DNA of 26,378 bases from Streptosporangiaceae bacterium. Lineage in GTDB: Bacteria; Actinomycetota; Actinomycetes; Streptosporangiales; Streptosporangiaceae. Positions 1 to 8,121 of this stretch are shown piece by piece. The translations under genes and the position numbers were made by a program. Every line of letters begins with the position of its first letter. Within the stretch, counting starts at the first letter, position 1. Where the stretch lies: the NCBI GenBank assembly GCA_025934635.1, contig JAICWX010000098.1, forward strand, positions 1-26,378, written 5' to 3'. The notes under the pieces were generated by a model. That model made no database searches. It was not told the DNA's origin and was given only the letters and a program-made list of their open reading frames with translations.

Positions 1-102
1 CACGTACCACCAGGGCCAGCGCCAGCTGGCCGCCTCCCGTACCGCCTGCGCCTGCGCCGCCTCGATGCCCGCCAGTCCTGCCCGCGCGTCACTGGTGTCC
101 AT
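1..102 (-). CDS. N-terminal fragment of an unidentified protein, cut by the window edge
   Basis: The ATG at 102-100 opens a frame that stays open to base 1, giving 34 residues that begin MDTSDARAGLAGIEAAQAQA and end in an aromatic run (WRWPWWYV). A GGGG-rich stretch about 8-15 bases upstream of the ATG can act as ribosome binding site. An Ala/Gln/Glu-rich helix followed by Trp/Tyr just before the edge looks like the start of a small actinobacterial membrane protein, whose first transmembrane helix would follow. This is a resemblance only and no function can be assigned. A perfect palindrome at 148-164, about 46-62 bp upstream of the start, suggests the gene is controlled by a dimeric regulator. 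Confidence 0.6.
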   Translation of the reverse strand, partial: MDTSDARAGLAGIEAAQAQAVREAASWRWPWWYV

Positions 103-147
103 GCCGATTCCCCTTACCCCGTGTGTTACCTCGTTGTACCCGTTTGG

Positions 148-164
148 CTTTCCTAGTAGGAAAG
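148..164. promoter_or_regulatory. 17-bp perfect palindrome, probable operator
   Basis: CTTTCCTA-G-TAGGAAAG has 8-bp arms that match perfectly around a single central G at 156. It is an AT-rich island in a GC-rich intergenic region, 46-62 bp upstream of the minus-strand gene start at 102. This is where an operator for a TetR-, PadR- or MarR-like dimer would sit; the regulator family is inference. The ten-base core TAGTAGGAAA (154-163) recurs at 16848-16857 beside a second palindrome. Confidence 0.55.
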
Positions 165-300
165 ACTAACTCTTGACTTTCCCAGCTGGCAAGTCAAATC
201 CGGCCGCAGGACAGGACCCGGACAGCCGGGTCGTGAGGCAAGAGGCACCAGTGGTGCGCCTGTTAACTGCCGCCCTGTCTCGCACGGCTCCGTTAACGAC

Positions 301-352
301 ATCGATGGAGCATCGATGCTGCTGGGACGACATTGATGGAGCATCGATGTCG
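301..352. repeat. CATCGATG four-box element, copy 1
   Basis: Four copies of the self-complementary octamer CATCGATG lie at 300-307, 311-318, 331-338 (one change, CATTGATG) and 342-349. Boxes 1-2 and 3-4 are each separated by GAG, and the two pairs by CTGCTGGGACGA. The outer arms CGACATCGATG (297-307) and CATCGATGTCG (342-352) are perfect reverse complements, so the whole unit can form one long interrupted hairpin. It matches 8350-8401 at 49 of 52 positions. Resemblance continues weakly downstream: 414-430 (CGGATGTGGCAGCTGAG) against 8443-8459. It lies between the end of the PhoD-like gene and the gene at 1-102. Function unknown. Confidence 0.8.
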
Positions 353-430
353 CTAGTGCGGACGGAGATGGGCGACGAGCGGAGACGGTCAGGTGATGGT
401 GGGGACTGCGGTTCGGATGTGGCAGCTGAG

Positions 431-450
431 CCGCCGGCCCGGGGCGGCGG
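431..450 (-). terminator. GC-rich inverted repeat, possible terminator of the transport operon
   Basis: CCGCC (431-435) can pair with GGCGG (443-447 and overlapping positions) across a short GC loop, about 65 bp past the stop codon of the PhoD-like gene. There is no T-run, so at best it is an L-shaped actinobacterial terminator. In DNA this GC-rich such pairings are common, so this is a weak call. Confidence 0.25.
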
Positions 451-515
451 GTGGGCTGACACCGGGAAAGGCTGGCGGGCTGGCGTCGGGGCGGCTGGCG
501 GGGTGACGGGTGGGG

Positions 516-2216
516 TTAGGTGAGGTCGGTTTCGTTGATGGACTGGAGGTGGGGGATGTTGGCGTCGTCGCAGACGGCGCGGGTGAAGCGGATGCGGGCG
601 CGGCGGCCGTCGTATTCGAGCGAGGAGAGGATGTTGTGGAACCAGGAGCCCTGGGTGATCCGCCACTTGATCCGGGGCAGGGGGGCGCGGGCGAGCCGGG
701 CCAGGGTCGTGCCGAGCACGCCGCCGGGGCGGGAGGTGGTCAGCTGGTGCAGGCGCTTGTAGTGCTCCGGCAGGACGTTGTGGACCGGCGAGCAGACGGC
801 CTGGTAGACGGGAGCGCGGGGGTTGGTGCCGGGGGGGAACTCGACCTCGGCCAGGTAGCTGTGGTGGATGTCGCCGCCGATCACGGTCACTGAGGCGGGC
901 GGAGCCCCGCGCGCGCCGGTGGCCAGCTCGGTCAGCAGGTCCTCGAACTGCGCGAACGATGCGCTGAAGGCGGCCCAGTGCTCGAGGTCGAGCTCCTGGC
1001 GGACCCACTCGCCGGCCCGGGCCAGGCGGCGGCCCCAGGCGCCGCCGCAGACGGCCTCGTTCCAGGCCTCCATCTCGTGGATGCCCGCGGGCAGCAGCAT
1101 CGGCAGCGAGCTGGCGAAAACCACGTGGTCCCAGTCGCCGGACGCCGACTCGACGACCCACTGCCACTCGGCCTCGCTCGTCAACCGCCGGTGGCCTTCC
1201 TCGACCATCCGGCCGGCCCGCGAGTCGATCACGACGACCCGCACCCCGCCGAAGGTGCGCCGGTAGCTCCACTGGATGCCGTTGCCGGGCTGGTCGGCCC
1301 GGACGGCGAAATCGCCGAGCACGTCCGCGTGGTCGCCCGGCTCCTGCATTTGCTGCCACAGCTCGCTCTTGGCCAGCTCGGCCGGCGAGAGGTTGCCGAT
1401 GTGCTGGTAGATCCAGTAGGTCATGTAGGCGCTGCGGATCCGCTCCGGCCACCACGGCTTGGCCTGGTAGTCGCGGCGCCAGGCGGCCGAGGTGTTCCAG
1501 TCGTCGTGCACGTCGTGATCGTCGAAGATCATCGCGGAGGGGATGACGGACAGCAGCCACCGCACCGACGGCTCGGACCAGGCCTCGCGGTACAGGAAGC
1601 AGTACTCGGCGAAGTTCGCGACCTCGTAGCCGGGCGGGACCTCCGGGTCGCGGAGCTTCTCGATGAGCTCGCGGGTGGCCGGTCCCGGGTTGTCGGCGTA
1701 GACCTGATCGCCGATATGCAGCATCAGGTCGGGCCACTGGTCGTGCGGCGTGTCCTTCAGGTCCAGGGCCAGGGCGACCAGGGCGTCGGGACCGTGCTGC
1801 TTCTCGTCCTCCGCGGCGCGCCGGCGGGCCCGCCGCGAGCTCCAGCGGTGCCGCGGCATGGGCAGCTCGGCGATCCGGCAGGAGCCGGAGGTCAGCCGGA
1901 GCGGCCGCCCGGGGTCCGTGGTCCGGAGCACGCTGGCCGGGAAATCCGGGTTGGCGTCCGGCCAGCGGACGGCGCCGTCCAGGGTGACCTGGTACTGGTA
2001 CTCGGCACCCGGCAGCAGGTCGCCGATCATCACCAGCGCGTAGTGGTGCCCGGCGACCTCGAAGGTCGGCGCCTGGCGGCCGAGGATCTCGACCTGACAG
2101 GCCCGGTCGGTCTCGACCCAGATCGTGGCCTCGGTATCGGCGACGTAGCGCAGCAGCGGGCCGAGCACGAGCTGCGGGCCCGCATCATGACTGGTAGAGC
2201 TCTCCCCATCTGTCAT
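516..2216 (-). CDS. PhoD-like metallophosphatase / phosphodiesterase
   Basis: 566 residues. The N-terminal ~100 residues form a fibronectin-like beta region (ATIWVETD, GAEYQYQVTLDG) typical of PhoD-like enzymes. The metallophosphoesterase core follows: HIGDQVYAD (about 168-175), FDDHDVHDDWN (231-241) and GGDIHHSY (447-454). These supply the Asp, Asn and His metal ligands expected of PhoD. PhoD-family enzymes hydrolyse phosphomonoesters or diesters with Fe/Ca centres; the substrate here is unknown. Unlike classical PhoD there is no Tat or Sec signal peptide (the protein begins MTDGESSTSHDAG), so it is probably cytoplasmic. The gene starts 28 bp after livF and is likely the last gene of the transport operon. 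The ATG at 2216 has a GGGG-type ribosome binding site about 10 bases upstream. Confidence 0.88.
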   Translation of the reverse strand: MTDGESSTSHDAGPQLVLGPLLRYVADTEATIWVETDRACQVEILGRQAPTFEVAGHHYALVMIGDLLPGAEYQYQVTLDGAVRWPDANPDFPASVLRTTDPGRPLRLTSGSCRIAELPMPRHRWSSRRARRRAAEDEKQHGPDALVALALDLKDTPHDQWPDLMLHIGDQVYADNPGPATRELIEKLRDPEVPPGYEVANFAEYCFLYREAWSEPSVRWLLSVIPSAMIFDDHDVHDDWNTSAAWRRDYQAKPWWPERIRSAYMTYWIYQHIGNLSPAELAKSELWQQMQEPGDHADVLGDFAVRADQPGNGIQWSYRRTFGGVRVVVIDSRAGRMVEEGHRRLTSEAEWQWVVESASGDWDHVVFASSLPMLLPAGIHEMEAWNEAVCGGAWGRRLARAGEWVRQELDLEHWAAFSASFAQFEDLLTELATGARGAPPASVTVIGGDIHHSYLAEVEFPPGTNPRAPVYQAVCSPVHNVLPEHYKRLHQLTTSRPGGVLGTTLARLARAPLPRIKWRITQGSWFHNILSSLEYDGRRARIRFTRAVCDDANIPHLQSINETDLT

Positions 2217-2244
2217 GCGCGCTTACTACCCCGTCCGGGAAGGA

Positions 2245-3009
2245 TCATGACGAACTGGACCGGGGCGGGATGCCTGCCTCGTTCGGTATCGATGGTGAAC
2301 TGCCGCGCAGCAGGTAAGCGGACCTCAGCCGGGCGGGGTTGTCGCGCAGTTCGCTGGCCTGGCCGGAGAAGCGGATCCGGCCGCCCTCCATGATGTGGGC
2401 GCGGTTGGCCAGGCCGAGCGCGACGGTGGCGAACTGCTCGATGAGCAGCACGCCCGCGCCGGCTTCGGCCACCGCGGCGATCACCGGGATCAGGCGGCTG
2501 ACCACGACCGGGGCCAGGCCCAGGGACAGCTCGTCGACGAGCAGGTAGCGGGGTGATCCGATCAGCGCCTGGGCCAGCACCACCATCTGCTGCTCGCCGC
2601 CGGACAGGGTCCGGGCGGGGGCGGCGAGCCGCTGGCGGAGCTGAGGGAACAGCTCCAGGACGCGGCCGCGCCCGGACTGGGCCTGCTCTTTGGTGAGGGC
2701 GTAGCTGGCCACCCGCAGGTTGTCCTCGACCGTCAGGTCGGGCAGCAGCCGGCGGCCCTCGGGGACGATGGCGACGCCGTGGCGCCGGATCCGTTCCGGG
2801 CGGCGGCCGGCCAGCGGCTGGTCATCGAGGAGCACGGTGCCCGCTTGGGGCTTGAGGACGCCGCCGACGGCGAGGACCAGGGTGGACTTGCCGGCCCCGT
2901 TCGGTCCGAGCAGGGCGGTGACCTGGCCTTCGGAGATCTCCAGGGAGACGTCCTTGACCACGGCGCGGCCACCGCGCTCGACGGTGAGGTCGCGCAGCAC
3001 CAGGCTCAC
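2245..3009 (-). CDS. livF: Branched-chain amino acid-type ABC transporter ATP-binding protein (LivF type)
   Basis: 254 residues, a HAAT-family (LivF) ATPase that energises a LivH/LivM permease pair at the inner face of the membrane. Visible motifs are Walker A GPNGAGKS (35-42), the LivF hallmark VPEGRRLLPDLTVEDN (82-97) in place of a Q-loop, signature LSGGEQQ (135-141) and Walker B YLLVDE (155-160). The start codon overlaps the end of livG by 4 bases (ATGA). The last ~18 residues (SSPSIPNEAGIPPRSSSS) are a Ser/Pro tail beyond the family's usual end. The transported substrate need not be an amino acid; this class also carries amides and urea. Confidence 0.92.
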   Translation of the reverse strand: MSLVLRDLTVERGGRAVVKDVSLEISEGQVTALLGPNGAGKSTLVLAVGGVLKPQAGTVLLDDQPLAGRRPERIRRHGVAIVPEGRRLLPDLTVEDNLRVASYALTKEQAQSGRGRVLELFPQLRQRLAAPARTLSGGEQQMVVLAQALIGSPRYLLVDELSLGLAPVVVSRLIPVIAAVAEAGAGVLLIEQFATVALGLANRAHIMEGGRIRFSGQASELRDNPARLRSAYLLRGSSPSIPNEAGIPPRSSSS

Positions 3010-3716
3010 TGGTCCACCCCCAGGTAGGCGCGGATCACCGCGTCGTCGCGGAGCACGGCGGCGGTGGGGCCGGACGCGATCAGCTTGCCGAAGTCGAGCA
3101 CGGCGGTGGTGGCGCAGCAGGCCGAGACCAGGCTCATGTCGTGGTCGACGAGGATGGCCAGCGCGCCGGTGTGCTCGGGGATGCGCCGGATCACCGCGGC
3201 CAGGTGGCCGGTCTCCTCGTCGGGCAGCCCGGCGGCGGGCTCGTCGAGCAGGACCAGACGGGGGTTTCCGACGACGGCGCGGGCGACTTCCACCAGGCGG
3301 CGCTGGCCCGCTCCGAGCGTGTTTACCCTGGTGTCCGGATCGATGTCGAGGCCGGCGAACTCGATCGCGTCGAGCACGTCCCGGCGGCGGGCGGCGCCGC
3401 CGAGCCGGGAGTGCTCGTGGACCATGGCCACGTTGTCGAACACGGAGAGCTCCTCGATGGCCTGCTCGGTCTGGAAGGTCCGGCGCACGCCCCAGCGAGC
3501 GCGGCGGAAATGAGCCATCGACAGCAGGTCGGTGCCGAACGCGCGCACCGTCCCCGAGGCCGGCCGCACGAAGCCGCTCAGCACGTTGAAGAACGTGGTC
3601 TTGCCGGCCCCGTTCGGTCCGATGAGCCCGCAGGTCCCTTCGGTGAACGTCAGGCTCATGGCGTCGAGCGAGGTGACCCCGCCGTAGCGGACGGTCAGGC
3701 CGTCGACCTCGATCAT
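3006..3716 (-). CDS. livG: Branched-chain amino acid-type ABC transporter ATP-binding protein (LivG type)
   Basis: 236 residues, the second ATPase of the HAAT transporter. Walker A GPNGAGKT is at 33-40, the FQTE sequence (81-84) follows the GVRRT motif typical of LivG, the signature is the variant LGAGQRR (134-140) and Walker B is LVLLDEP (154-160). The D-loop region AAGLPDEET is typical of LivG. It overlaps livM by 4 bases at its start and livF by 4 bases at its end, so all three are probably translationally coupled. The protein is slightly short for LivG because it lacks the usual insertion between the Q-loop and signature. Confidence 0.92.
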   Translation of the reverse strand: MIEVDGLTVRYGGVTSLDAMSLTFTEGTCGLIGPNGAGKTTFFNVLSGFVRPASGTVRAFGTDLLSMAHFRRARWGVRRTFQTEQAIEELSVFDNVAMVHEHSRLGGAARRRDVLDAIEFAGLDIDPDTRVNTLGAGQRRLVEVARAVVGNPRLVLLDEPAAGLPDEETGHLAAVIRRIPEHTGALAILVDHDMSLVSACCATTAVLDFGKLIASGPTAAVLRDDAVIRAYLGVDQ

Positions 3717-4768
3717 GATGTCTGTCCTGGTGCCGGGGCGCGCTTGCTTTCTGGTGGCCGGCTACCGCGGAGGCGGCGGGCGAGGCGGGCCAGGTCCCGC
3801 GGGACCTGATCGGCCAGGCCGGCCGGGGCCGTGGTCAGCACCTGCAGCACCCCGAGGCCGAACAGGATGGTCAGCCAGTCGGCCGAGACGCCCCAGTTGT
3901 TCAGCAGGGACGGCAGGAACTGGTAGAGCAGGCCGGCCACCACCGCGCCCCACAGGCTGTACGCGCCGCCCATCAGCACCACGGCTAGCAAGGTGATCGA
4001 GTCCTGGGTGGGGAAGCCGATCGAGTACAGGTAGTGGATCGCGCCGGCCAGCACGCCGCCGGCCACTCCGGTGATGAACGAGGCCAGCGCGAACGCCCAC
4101 AGCTTGTACAAGGTGGTGTTGATGCCGGCCGCCAGCGCGGCGGGCTCGCTTTGCCTGATGGCCGCCCAGGCGCGGCCCGGCTTGGTCTTGATGTGCGCCA
4201 GGACCAGTGCGAACATGGCGATCGCGACGATCACCGAGAAGCGGAAGTAGGCCAGGTCGCCGGCGGCGAAGCTGGGTCTCCTGATCGGCGGGATGTGCAC
4301 CAGGCTGCCGTTGTAGCCGAGGAAGCCGTGGCCCCCGTTGGGGAAGTTCACCGTGGCCAGCACGACCGTGATGCCGCCCGCCAGCATCAGCGTGATCAGC
4401 GCCAGGTACAGGCCGCGCAGCCGCAGTGCGGGCAGCCCGATCGCGGTGCCGGCGATCATGGTGATCACGCCCGCCTCGAACAGGATGAGCAGGTACGGCT
4501 GGCTGGTGGCGAACAGCAGGCGGGCCGCTACCCAGGCACCGACGGCCAGCACCGCGACCTGGCCCAGCGAGACCAGGCCGACCCGGCCGACCAGCACCCC
4601 GAGGGCCAGCGCGACCATCGAGTACACGGCCACCTGGGTCATCGTGTCCACGTAGTACTGGCTCATCAGCTGGGGCAGGCCGAGCAGCACGAACAGCAGC
4701 AGGATCGCGGTGATGGAGGTTTTCGGCTGGGTCAGGTTTGTGAGCCGCATGGTGGTGAGCCGCCTCAT
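3713..4768 (-). CDS. livM: Branched-chain amino acid-type ABC transporter permease (LivM type)
   Basis: 351 residues with about 8-10 hydrophobic helices starting near residue 18 (SITAILLLFVLLGLPQL). The LivM fold is recognisable by LVGRVGLVSLGQVAVLAVGA near the first third and by the cytoplasmic coupling loop GRAWAAIRQSEPAALAAGIN, which docks on the ATPases. The C-terminal ~30 residues are a basic Arg/Pro tail. The ATG at 4768 is interleaved with the stop of livH (TGATG), with a GAGGGAG ribosome binding site inside the livH end. A second ATG at codon 7 could also serve as start. Confidence 0.9.
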   Translation of the reverse strand: MRRLTTMRLTNLTQPKTSITAILLLFVLLGLPQLMSQYYVDTMTQVAVYSMVALALGVLVGRVGLVSLGQVAVLAVGAWVAARLLFATSQPYLLILFEAGVITMIAGTAIGLPALRLRGLYLALITLMLAGGITVVLATVNFPNGGHGFLGYNGSLVHIPPIRRPSFAAGDLAYFRFSVIVAIAMFALVLAHIKTKPGRAWAAIRQSEPAALAAGINTTLYKLWAFALASFITGVAGGVLAGAIHYLYSIGFPTQDSITLLAVVLMGGAYSLWGAVVAGLLYQFLPSLLNNWGVSADWLTILFGLGVLQVLTTAPAGLADQVPRDLARLARRLRGSRPPESKRAPAPGQTS

Positions 4769-5661
4769 CAGGCTCCCTCGCGGGACTGGACCATGACGCG
4801 GTGCCGGGACAGCACCAGCAGGCCGATGGCGGCGATCACGAACGGGGTCATGTCGCGGTAGTTGCTCAGCGAGACGACCGGCGTGAGCAGGTCGTGCAGC
4901 AGGCCGACGACGATCGCGGCGGCGAAGGTGAGCGCGATCGAGCGCAGCCTTGCTATCAGTACCGCCGCCAGCGAGGAGATGACCAGGAAGGTCAGCGTGG
5001 TGGCGTCCAGGGCGACCAGGTCGGCGAGCAGCAGCCCGGCGATCCCGGCCAGGATGCCGCAGCCGAGCCAGGCGGCGGCTTCCACCCTCCTGACCGGGAC
5101 GCCGAGGGTCGCGGTGATCTCGCGGTCGTTGGCCATCGCCCGCATGGCCGTGCCGAGCTTGGTGAACCGCAGGAACGCGGCCGTGGCGGCGGTGAGGGTG
5201 ATGCCGGCGACGAGCCCGATCACCTGGGTGTCGGTGACCGTGATCTGCCCGCTGGTGAAACCGCTGTTGTCGGTGGGCAGGGTGAGCGAGCGGGCCTGGC
5301 CGCCGCTGGTCGTCCAGAGCAGGTCCATCAGGCCGTAGAGGACGAGCGTGAGCCCGATGGTGGCCACCGCCTTGACCAGCGGATCCCGCTTGGCCAGGGC
5401 CGGACCGAACAGGGTCCCGTAGCCGAGGGTCACGGCGGCGGCGACGGCGACGCAGGCGAGGTCGCCGGCCCAGCCCGGCGCGCCATGCTGGCCCAGCGAC
5501 CAGGCGGTCAGCGCGCCCAGCGCGCCGGCCGCCCCGAAGGCCAGGTAGAGCACGCCGGTGGCCCGGTACAGGACGACCAGCCCGACCCCGGACAGGGCGT
5601 ACACCCCGCCCAGGGCCAGGCCGCTCACGATGAACGGCTCGAAGTCCGCCCAGGGCGGCAT
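4768..5661 (-). CDS. livH: Branched-chain amino acid-type ABC transporter permease (LivH type)
   Basis: 297 residues, mostly hydrophobic. The N-terminal FIVSGLALGGVYALSGVGLVVLYRATGVLYLAFGA is the characteristic LivH opening. The coupling loop LGTAMRAMANDREITATLGVPVRRV lies in the middle. It forms the translocation pore with LivM. A strong AGGAGG sequence about 10 bases before the ATG lies in the 22-bp gap after the substrate-binding protein gene, consistent with independent, efficient initiation. Confidence 0.92.
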   Translation of the reverse strand: MPPWADFEPFIVSGLALGGVYALSGVGLVVLYRATGVLYLAFGAAGALGALTAWSLGQHGAPGWAGDLACVAVAAAVTLGYGTLFGPALAKRDPLVKAVATIGLTLVLYGLMDLLWTTSGGQARSLTLPTDNSGFTSGQITVTDTQVIGLVAGITLTAATAAFLRFTKLGTAMRAMANDREITATLGVPVRRVEAAAWLGCGILAGIAGLLLADLVALDATTLTFLVISSLAAVLIARLRSIALTFAAAIVVGLLHDLLTPVVSLSNYRDMTPFVIAAIGLLVLSRHRVMVQSREGA

Positions 5662-5683
5662 TACCTTGTGGCCTCCTGCCCGG

Positions 5684-7054
5684 TCATGAGGCGTTCGGCG
5701 CGGTGCCGGCGGCGGCGCGGTACTGCGCGATCTGCGGGTCGACCGACGAGATCGGGGTGCAGCCCTGCGCCGTGGTCATCTGGCCGTCCTTGGGCGTGAC
5801 GGTGTAGTCGGAGTTGTTCGGGATGTGCAGGGGGTAGCTGCCGTAGGTCCACGCCTGGCAGAGCATGCCGGTGCTGAAGTCCTTGACCGCCTTGAACGCG
5901 GCGTTGACGCTCTGCACCGTGTAAGCGCCGTTTATTGACTGCAATGCGTGCACTGCTATCTCGGCCTCGGTGAAGCCCATCTGGCTGAAGCTGCCGATGC
6001 CGCCCTGGACCGATTTCCCGTACTGCTTCAGTATCGCCTTATAGAGGTTCATGGCGGTGGTGTTCGTGCCGTCGGGCGGGGTCAGCTCGGCGTTGACGAA
6101 TAGCTTGCCGTTCCACTTCGGGCCGAGCGAGGTGGCCAGGAAGTCGGTATTGCAGGGCGTGGAGCAGCCCCACAGCTTGACCCGGTTCTCCAGGCCGAGC
6201 TTCTGCGCCGCCTGCAAGATGATCAGCGCCTCGGGCGGGGTGAAGTTGAGGATCACGGCGCCGTTCGGGCCCGCGTCGTTGACCTCCTTGATGGCCACCG
6301 AGTTGGCGTCGGTGATCGGCACGTTCTCGGTCAGCTGGACGATGGGGGTGTTGGCTGCTTTCGCCAGCGCGGCCGGGCCGGCCGCGATGTAGCCGGTGCC
6401 GGGGACGTTGGACTGGTCGAAGACGATCTTGTTCACGTGCTGGGAAAGGGCGTACTGCACGGCGCCGTCCGAGCTGTAGCGCGGGCCCATGTTGACGGCG
6501 GCGCTGTTCGGGGTGGAGTAGCACTCGGGCGCGATGCCGGAGTCGATGACGTAGAAGCCCATCTTCTGCCAGTAGCCGCTGTTCACCGAGCACTCGATGA
6601 TGGAGGTGTTGCCGACGACGCCGACCACGTGGTCGGACTGCACCAGCTGCTTGGCGTCGGCCGCGACCTGGGCCGGGTTGGTCTGCTCGGTCTCGATGTA
6701 GTACTTGATCGGGTGGCCGTTGATGCCGCCGTTGGCGTTCACGCAGTCGAAGTAGGCCTGGGCCATGTTCGGGATGTCGGTGAAGCTCGTGCCCGGCTGG
6801 TTCGTAGCGATGGCGCCGAGCGCGATCGGGGTGCCGGTCGCCTTGACGCCGGGCTTGCTGCCGCACTGCGAGGTATCCACGGCGGCGCTGCTCGCGCTGC
6901 CGCCCGCGCTGCTGCTCGTTGCGGACCCGGCGGGCGTGGTCGAGCCGGCGCCCGTGTTGCTGTTCGAGATGCTGCTGCAGCCGGCCACGGCTCCGGCCAG
7001 GGTGAAAGCGGCGGTGAGGATAAGGGCGGCGTTCGTTTTTCTTCGTCTTCCCAT
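5684..7054 (-). CDS. ABC transporter substrate-binding lipoprotein (Peripla_BP_6, LivJ/K type)
   Basis: 456 residues from the ATG at 7054. This start gives a lipoprotein signal (MGRRRKTNAALILTAAFTLAGAVAGC, lipobox Cys26), and a GGGGGAG ribosome binding site lies just upstream. The frame stays open far upstream, but that stretch is the wrong frame of the dehydrogenase gene and lacks a signal peptide. After a Ser/Gly/Ala/Thr linker (27-60), the bilobal binding domain runs from about 66 to the end (ALGAIATNQPGTSF, ACFDCVNANGGINGHPIKYY-like segment, VVGVVGNTSIIECS). Cys pairs around IIECS, APECYS and CSTPCNTD may form disulfides. The ligand cannot be read from sequence. It lies 38 bp after the dehydrogenase and 22 bp before livH. 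Confidence 0.92.
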   Translation of the reverse strand: MGRRRKTNAALILTAAFTLAGAVAGCSSISNSNTGAGSTTPAGSATSSSAGGSASSAAVDTSQCGSKPGVKATGTPIALGAIATNQPGTSFTDIPNMAQAYFDCVNANGGINGHPIKYYIETEQTNPAQVAADAKQLVQSDHVVGVVGNTSIIECSVNSGYWQKMGFYVIDSGIAPECYSTPNSAAVNMGPRYSSDGAVQYALSQHVNKIVFDQSNVPGTGYIAAGPAALAKAANTPIVQLTENVPITDANSVAIKEVNDAGPNGAVILNFTPPEALIILQAAQKLGLENRVKLWGCSTPCNTDFLATSLGPKWNGKLFVNAELTPPDGTNTTAMNLYKAILKQYGKSVQGGIGSFSQMGFTEAEIAVHALQSINGAYTVQSVNAAFKAVKDFSTGMLCQAWTYGSYPLHIPNNSDYTVTPKDGQMTTAQGCTPISSVDPQIAQYRAAAGTAPNAS

Positions 7055-7092
7055 GCTCTCCCCCTCGGGGCGGTGGAGGTTGATGTTGTGCG

Positions 7093-8121
7093 TCAGTTCA
7101 CGGTGACCACGATCTTGACCGCGTCCGGCGGCCTGCTCATCGCGAATTCGAAGGCCTCGGCCGCGCGAGCCAGCGGGAAATGGTGTGAGAAAAGCGGGAT
7201 CAGGTGTTCTTGGCTGGCGGTGACGAGGCTTATCGCGGCGCGGAAATCCGCGGCTGTCGCGGTGCTCGAGCCGAGGACGTCTATTTCCTTTTCCGGGAAG
7301 ATCCCGGGCCTGACTGGTGCCGTTCCTGAGGACATGCCGACGACCACGACCCGGCCGGCCGGCGCGACGATCTCGGTCGCCAGGTTCAGCGCGCTGGTCG
7401 CGCCGCTGGTCTCCACGACCAGCGGCGGCCCTTCCCCGGCGGTCCAGTCGAGCGCCTCGGCGGTCAGATCCTCGTTCGGTGCCCAGGTCACGACCTCGGC
7501 ACCGAGGTGCTTGGCCAGGTCGCGGCGGGTCTGCACGGGGTCGACAGACATGACTTTCGCGCCCGCGTGCACGGCCGCGACCAGCACGGCCAGCCCGATC
7601 GGCCCGGCGCCGAGCACCACCACCTGCTCGCCTGCCTGGACGCGGCCGCGGGCCAGGGCATGCACCGCTACCGAGGCGGGCTCGACGAAGGCGGCGCTGT
7701 CCGGGTCCAGGTCGCCGACCGCGAAGACCTGTTCCGCTTTTACTTCCAGGCACTCCTGCAGGCCGCCGTCGAGGTGCACGCCGACCAGGCGGAAGGCGGG
7801 GCAGACGTTCGGCCGGTTCTCCCGGCAGGGGTAGCAGCGCCCGCAGGGCAGCAGCGGCCAGATCGCGACCCGGTCGCCGTCCTGGTGGCCGCTGTCGCCG
7901 GGGTCGGCCACGATGGCGGCGACCTCGTGGCCCTGGACCCGGGGGTAGAAGTCGCTGGTGCCGGAGAGGGCGGCCACGTCGCCGGAGAACAGGTGGAAGT
8001 CGGAGCCGCAGATGCCGACGGCTTCGGGCCGGACGATGACGTGCCCGGCCCGGGCGCGGCCCGGTCCTTCGATGTCTTCGACCACCAGCTCGCCCGGTGC
8101 TCTCGTTACCGCGGCCAGCAC
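7093..8121 (-). CDS. Zinc-dependent alcohol dehydrogenase (MDR family)
   Basis: 342 residues from the GTG at 8121, chosen because AAAGGGG lies about 7 bases upstream and the protein then begins at the usual MDR first strand. A longer frame exists only from a TTG at 8178 with no ribosome binding site. The catalytic zinc ligands are C38 (GICGSD) and H64-E65 (GHE). The structural zinc site is C93, C96, C99 and C107. The Rossmann motif GAGPIG is at 171-176 with Asp194 at the end of the second strand, which favours NAD over NADP. The family covers threonine, sorbitol, butanediol and sugar-acid dehydrogenases. As first gene of the transport operon it may oxidise the imported alcohol; this is inference. 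Confidence 0.88.
   Translation of the reverse strand: MLAAVTRAPGELVVEDIEGPGRARAGHVIVRPEAVGICGSDFHLFSGDVAALSGTSDFYPRVQGHEVAAIVADPGDSGHQDGDRVAIWPLLPCGRCYPCRENRPNVCPAFRLVGVHLDGGLQECLEVKAEQVFAVGDLDPDSAAFVEPASVAVHALARGRVQAGEQVVVLGAGPIGLAVLVAAVHAGAKVMSVDPVQTRRDLAKHLGAEVVTWAPNEDLTAEALDWTAGEGPPLVVETSGATSALNLATEIVAPAGRVVVVGMSSGTAPVRPGIFPEKEIDVLGSSTATAADFRAAISLVTASQEHLIPLFSHHFPLARAAEAFEFAMSRPPDAVKIVVTVN

Larger units (their letters stand above)
103..515. other. Intergenic region with palindrome, CATCGATG element and GC-rich 3' end
   Basis: This 413-bp stretch has no convincing gene. From left to right it holds the 5' leader of the gene at 1-102, the palindrome at 148-164, the four-box CATCGATG element at 301-352, a tail at about 411-430 that resembles the tail of the second copy of the element, and a GC-rich inverted repeat near 431-450 after the PhoD-like gene. 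The only long frames here merely read through the repeats. Confidence 0.6.

Noticed and set aside
301..352. CRISPR or phage attachment site at the CATCGATG element
   Set aside because: Only two boxed pairs with no regular unique spacers, no cas genes, no tRNA or integrase nearby.
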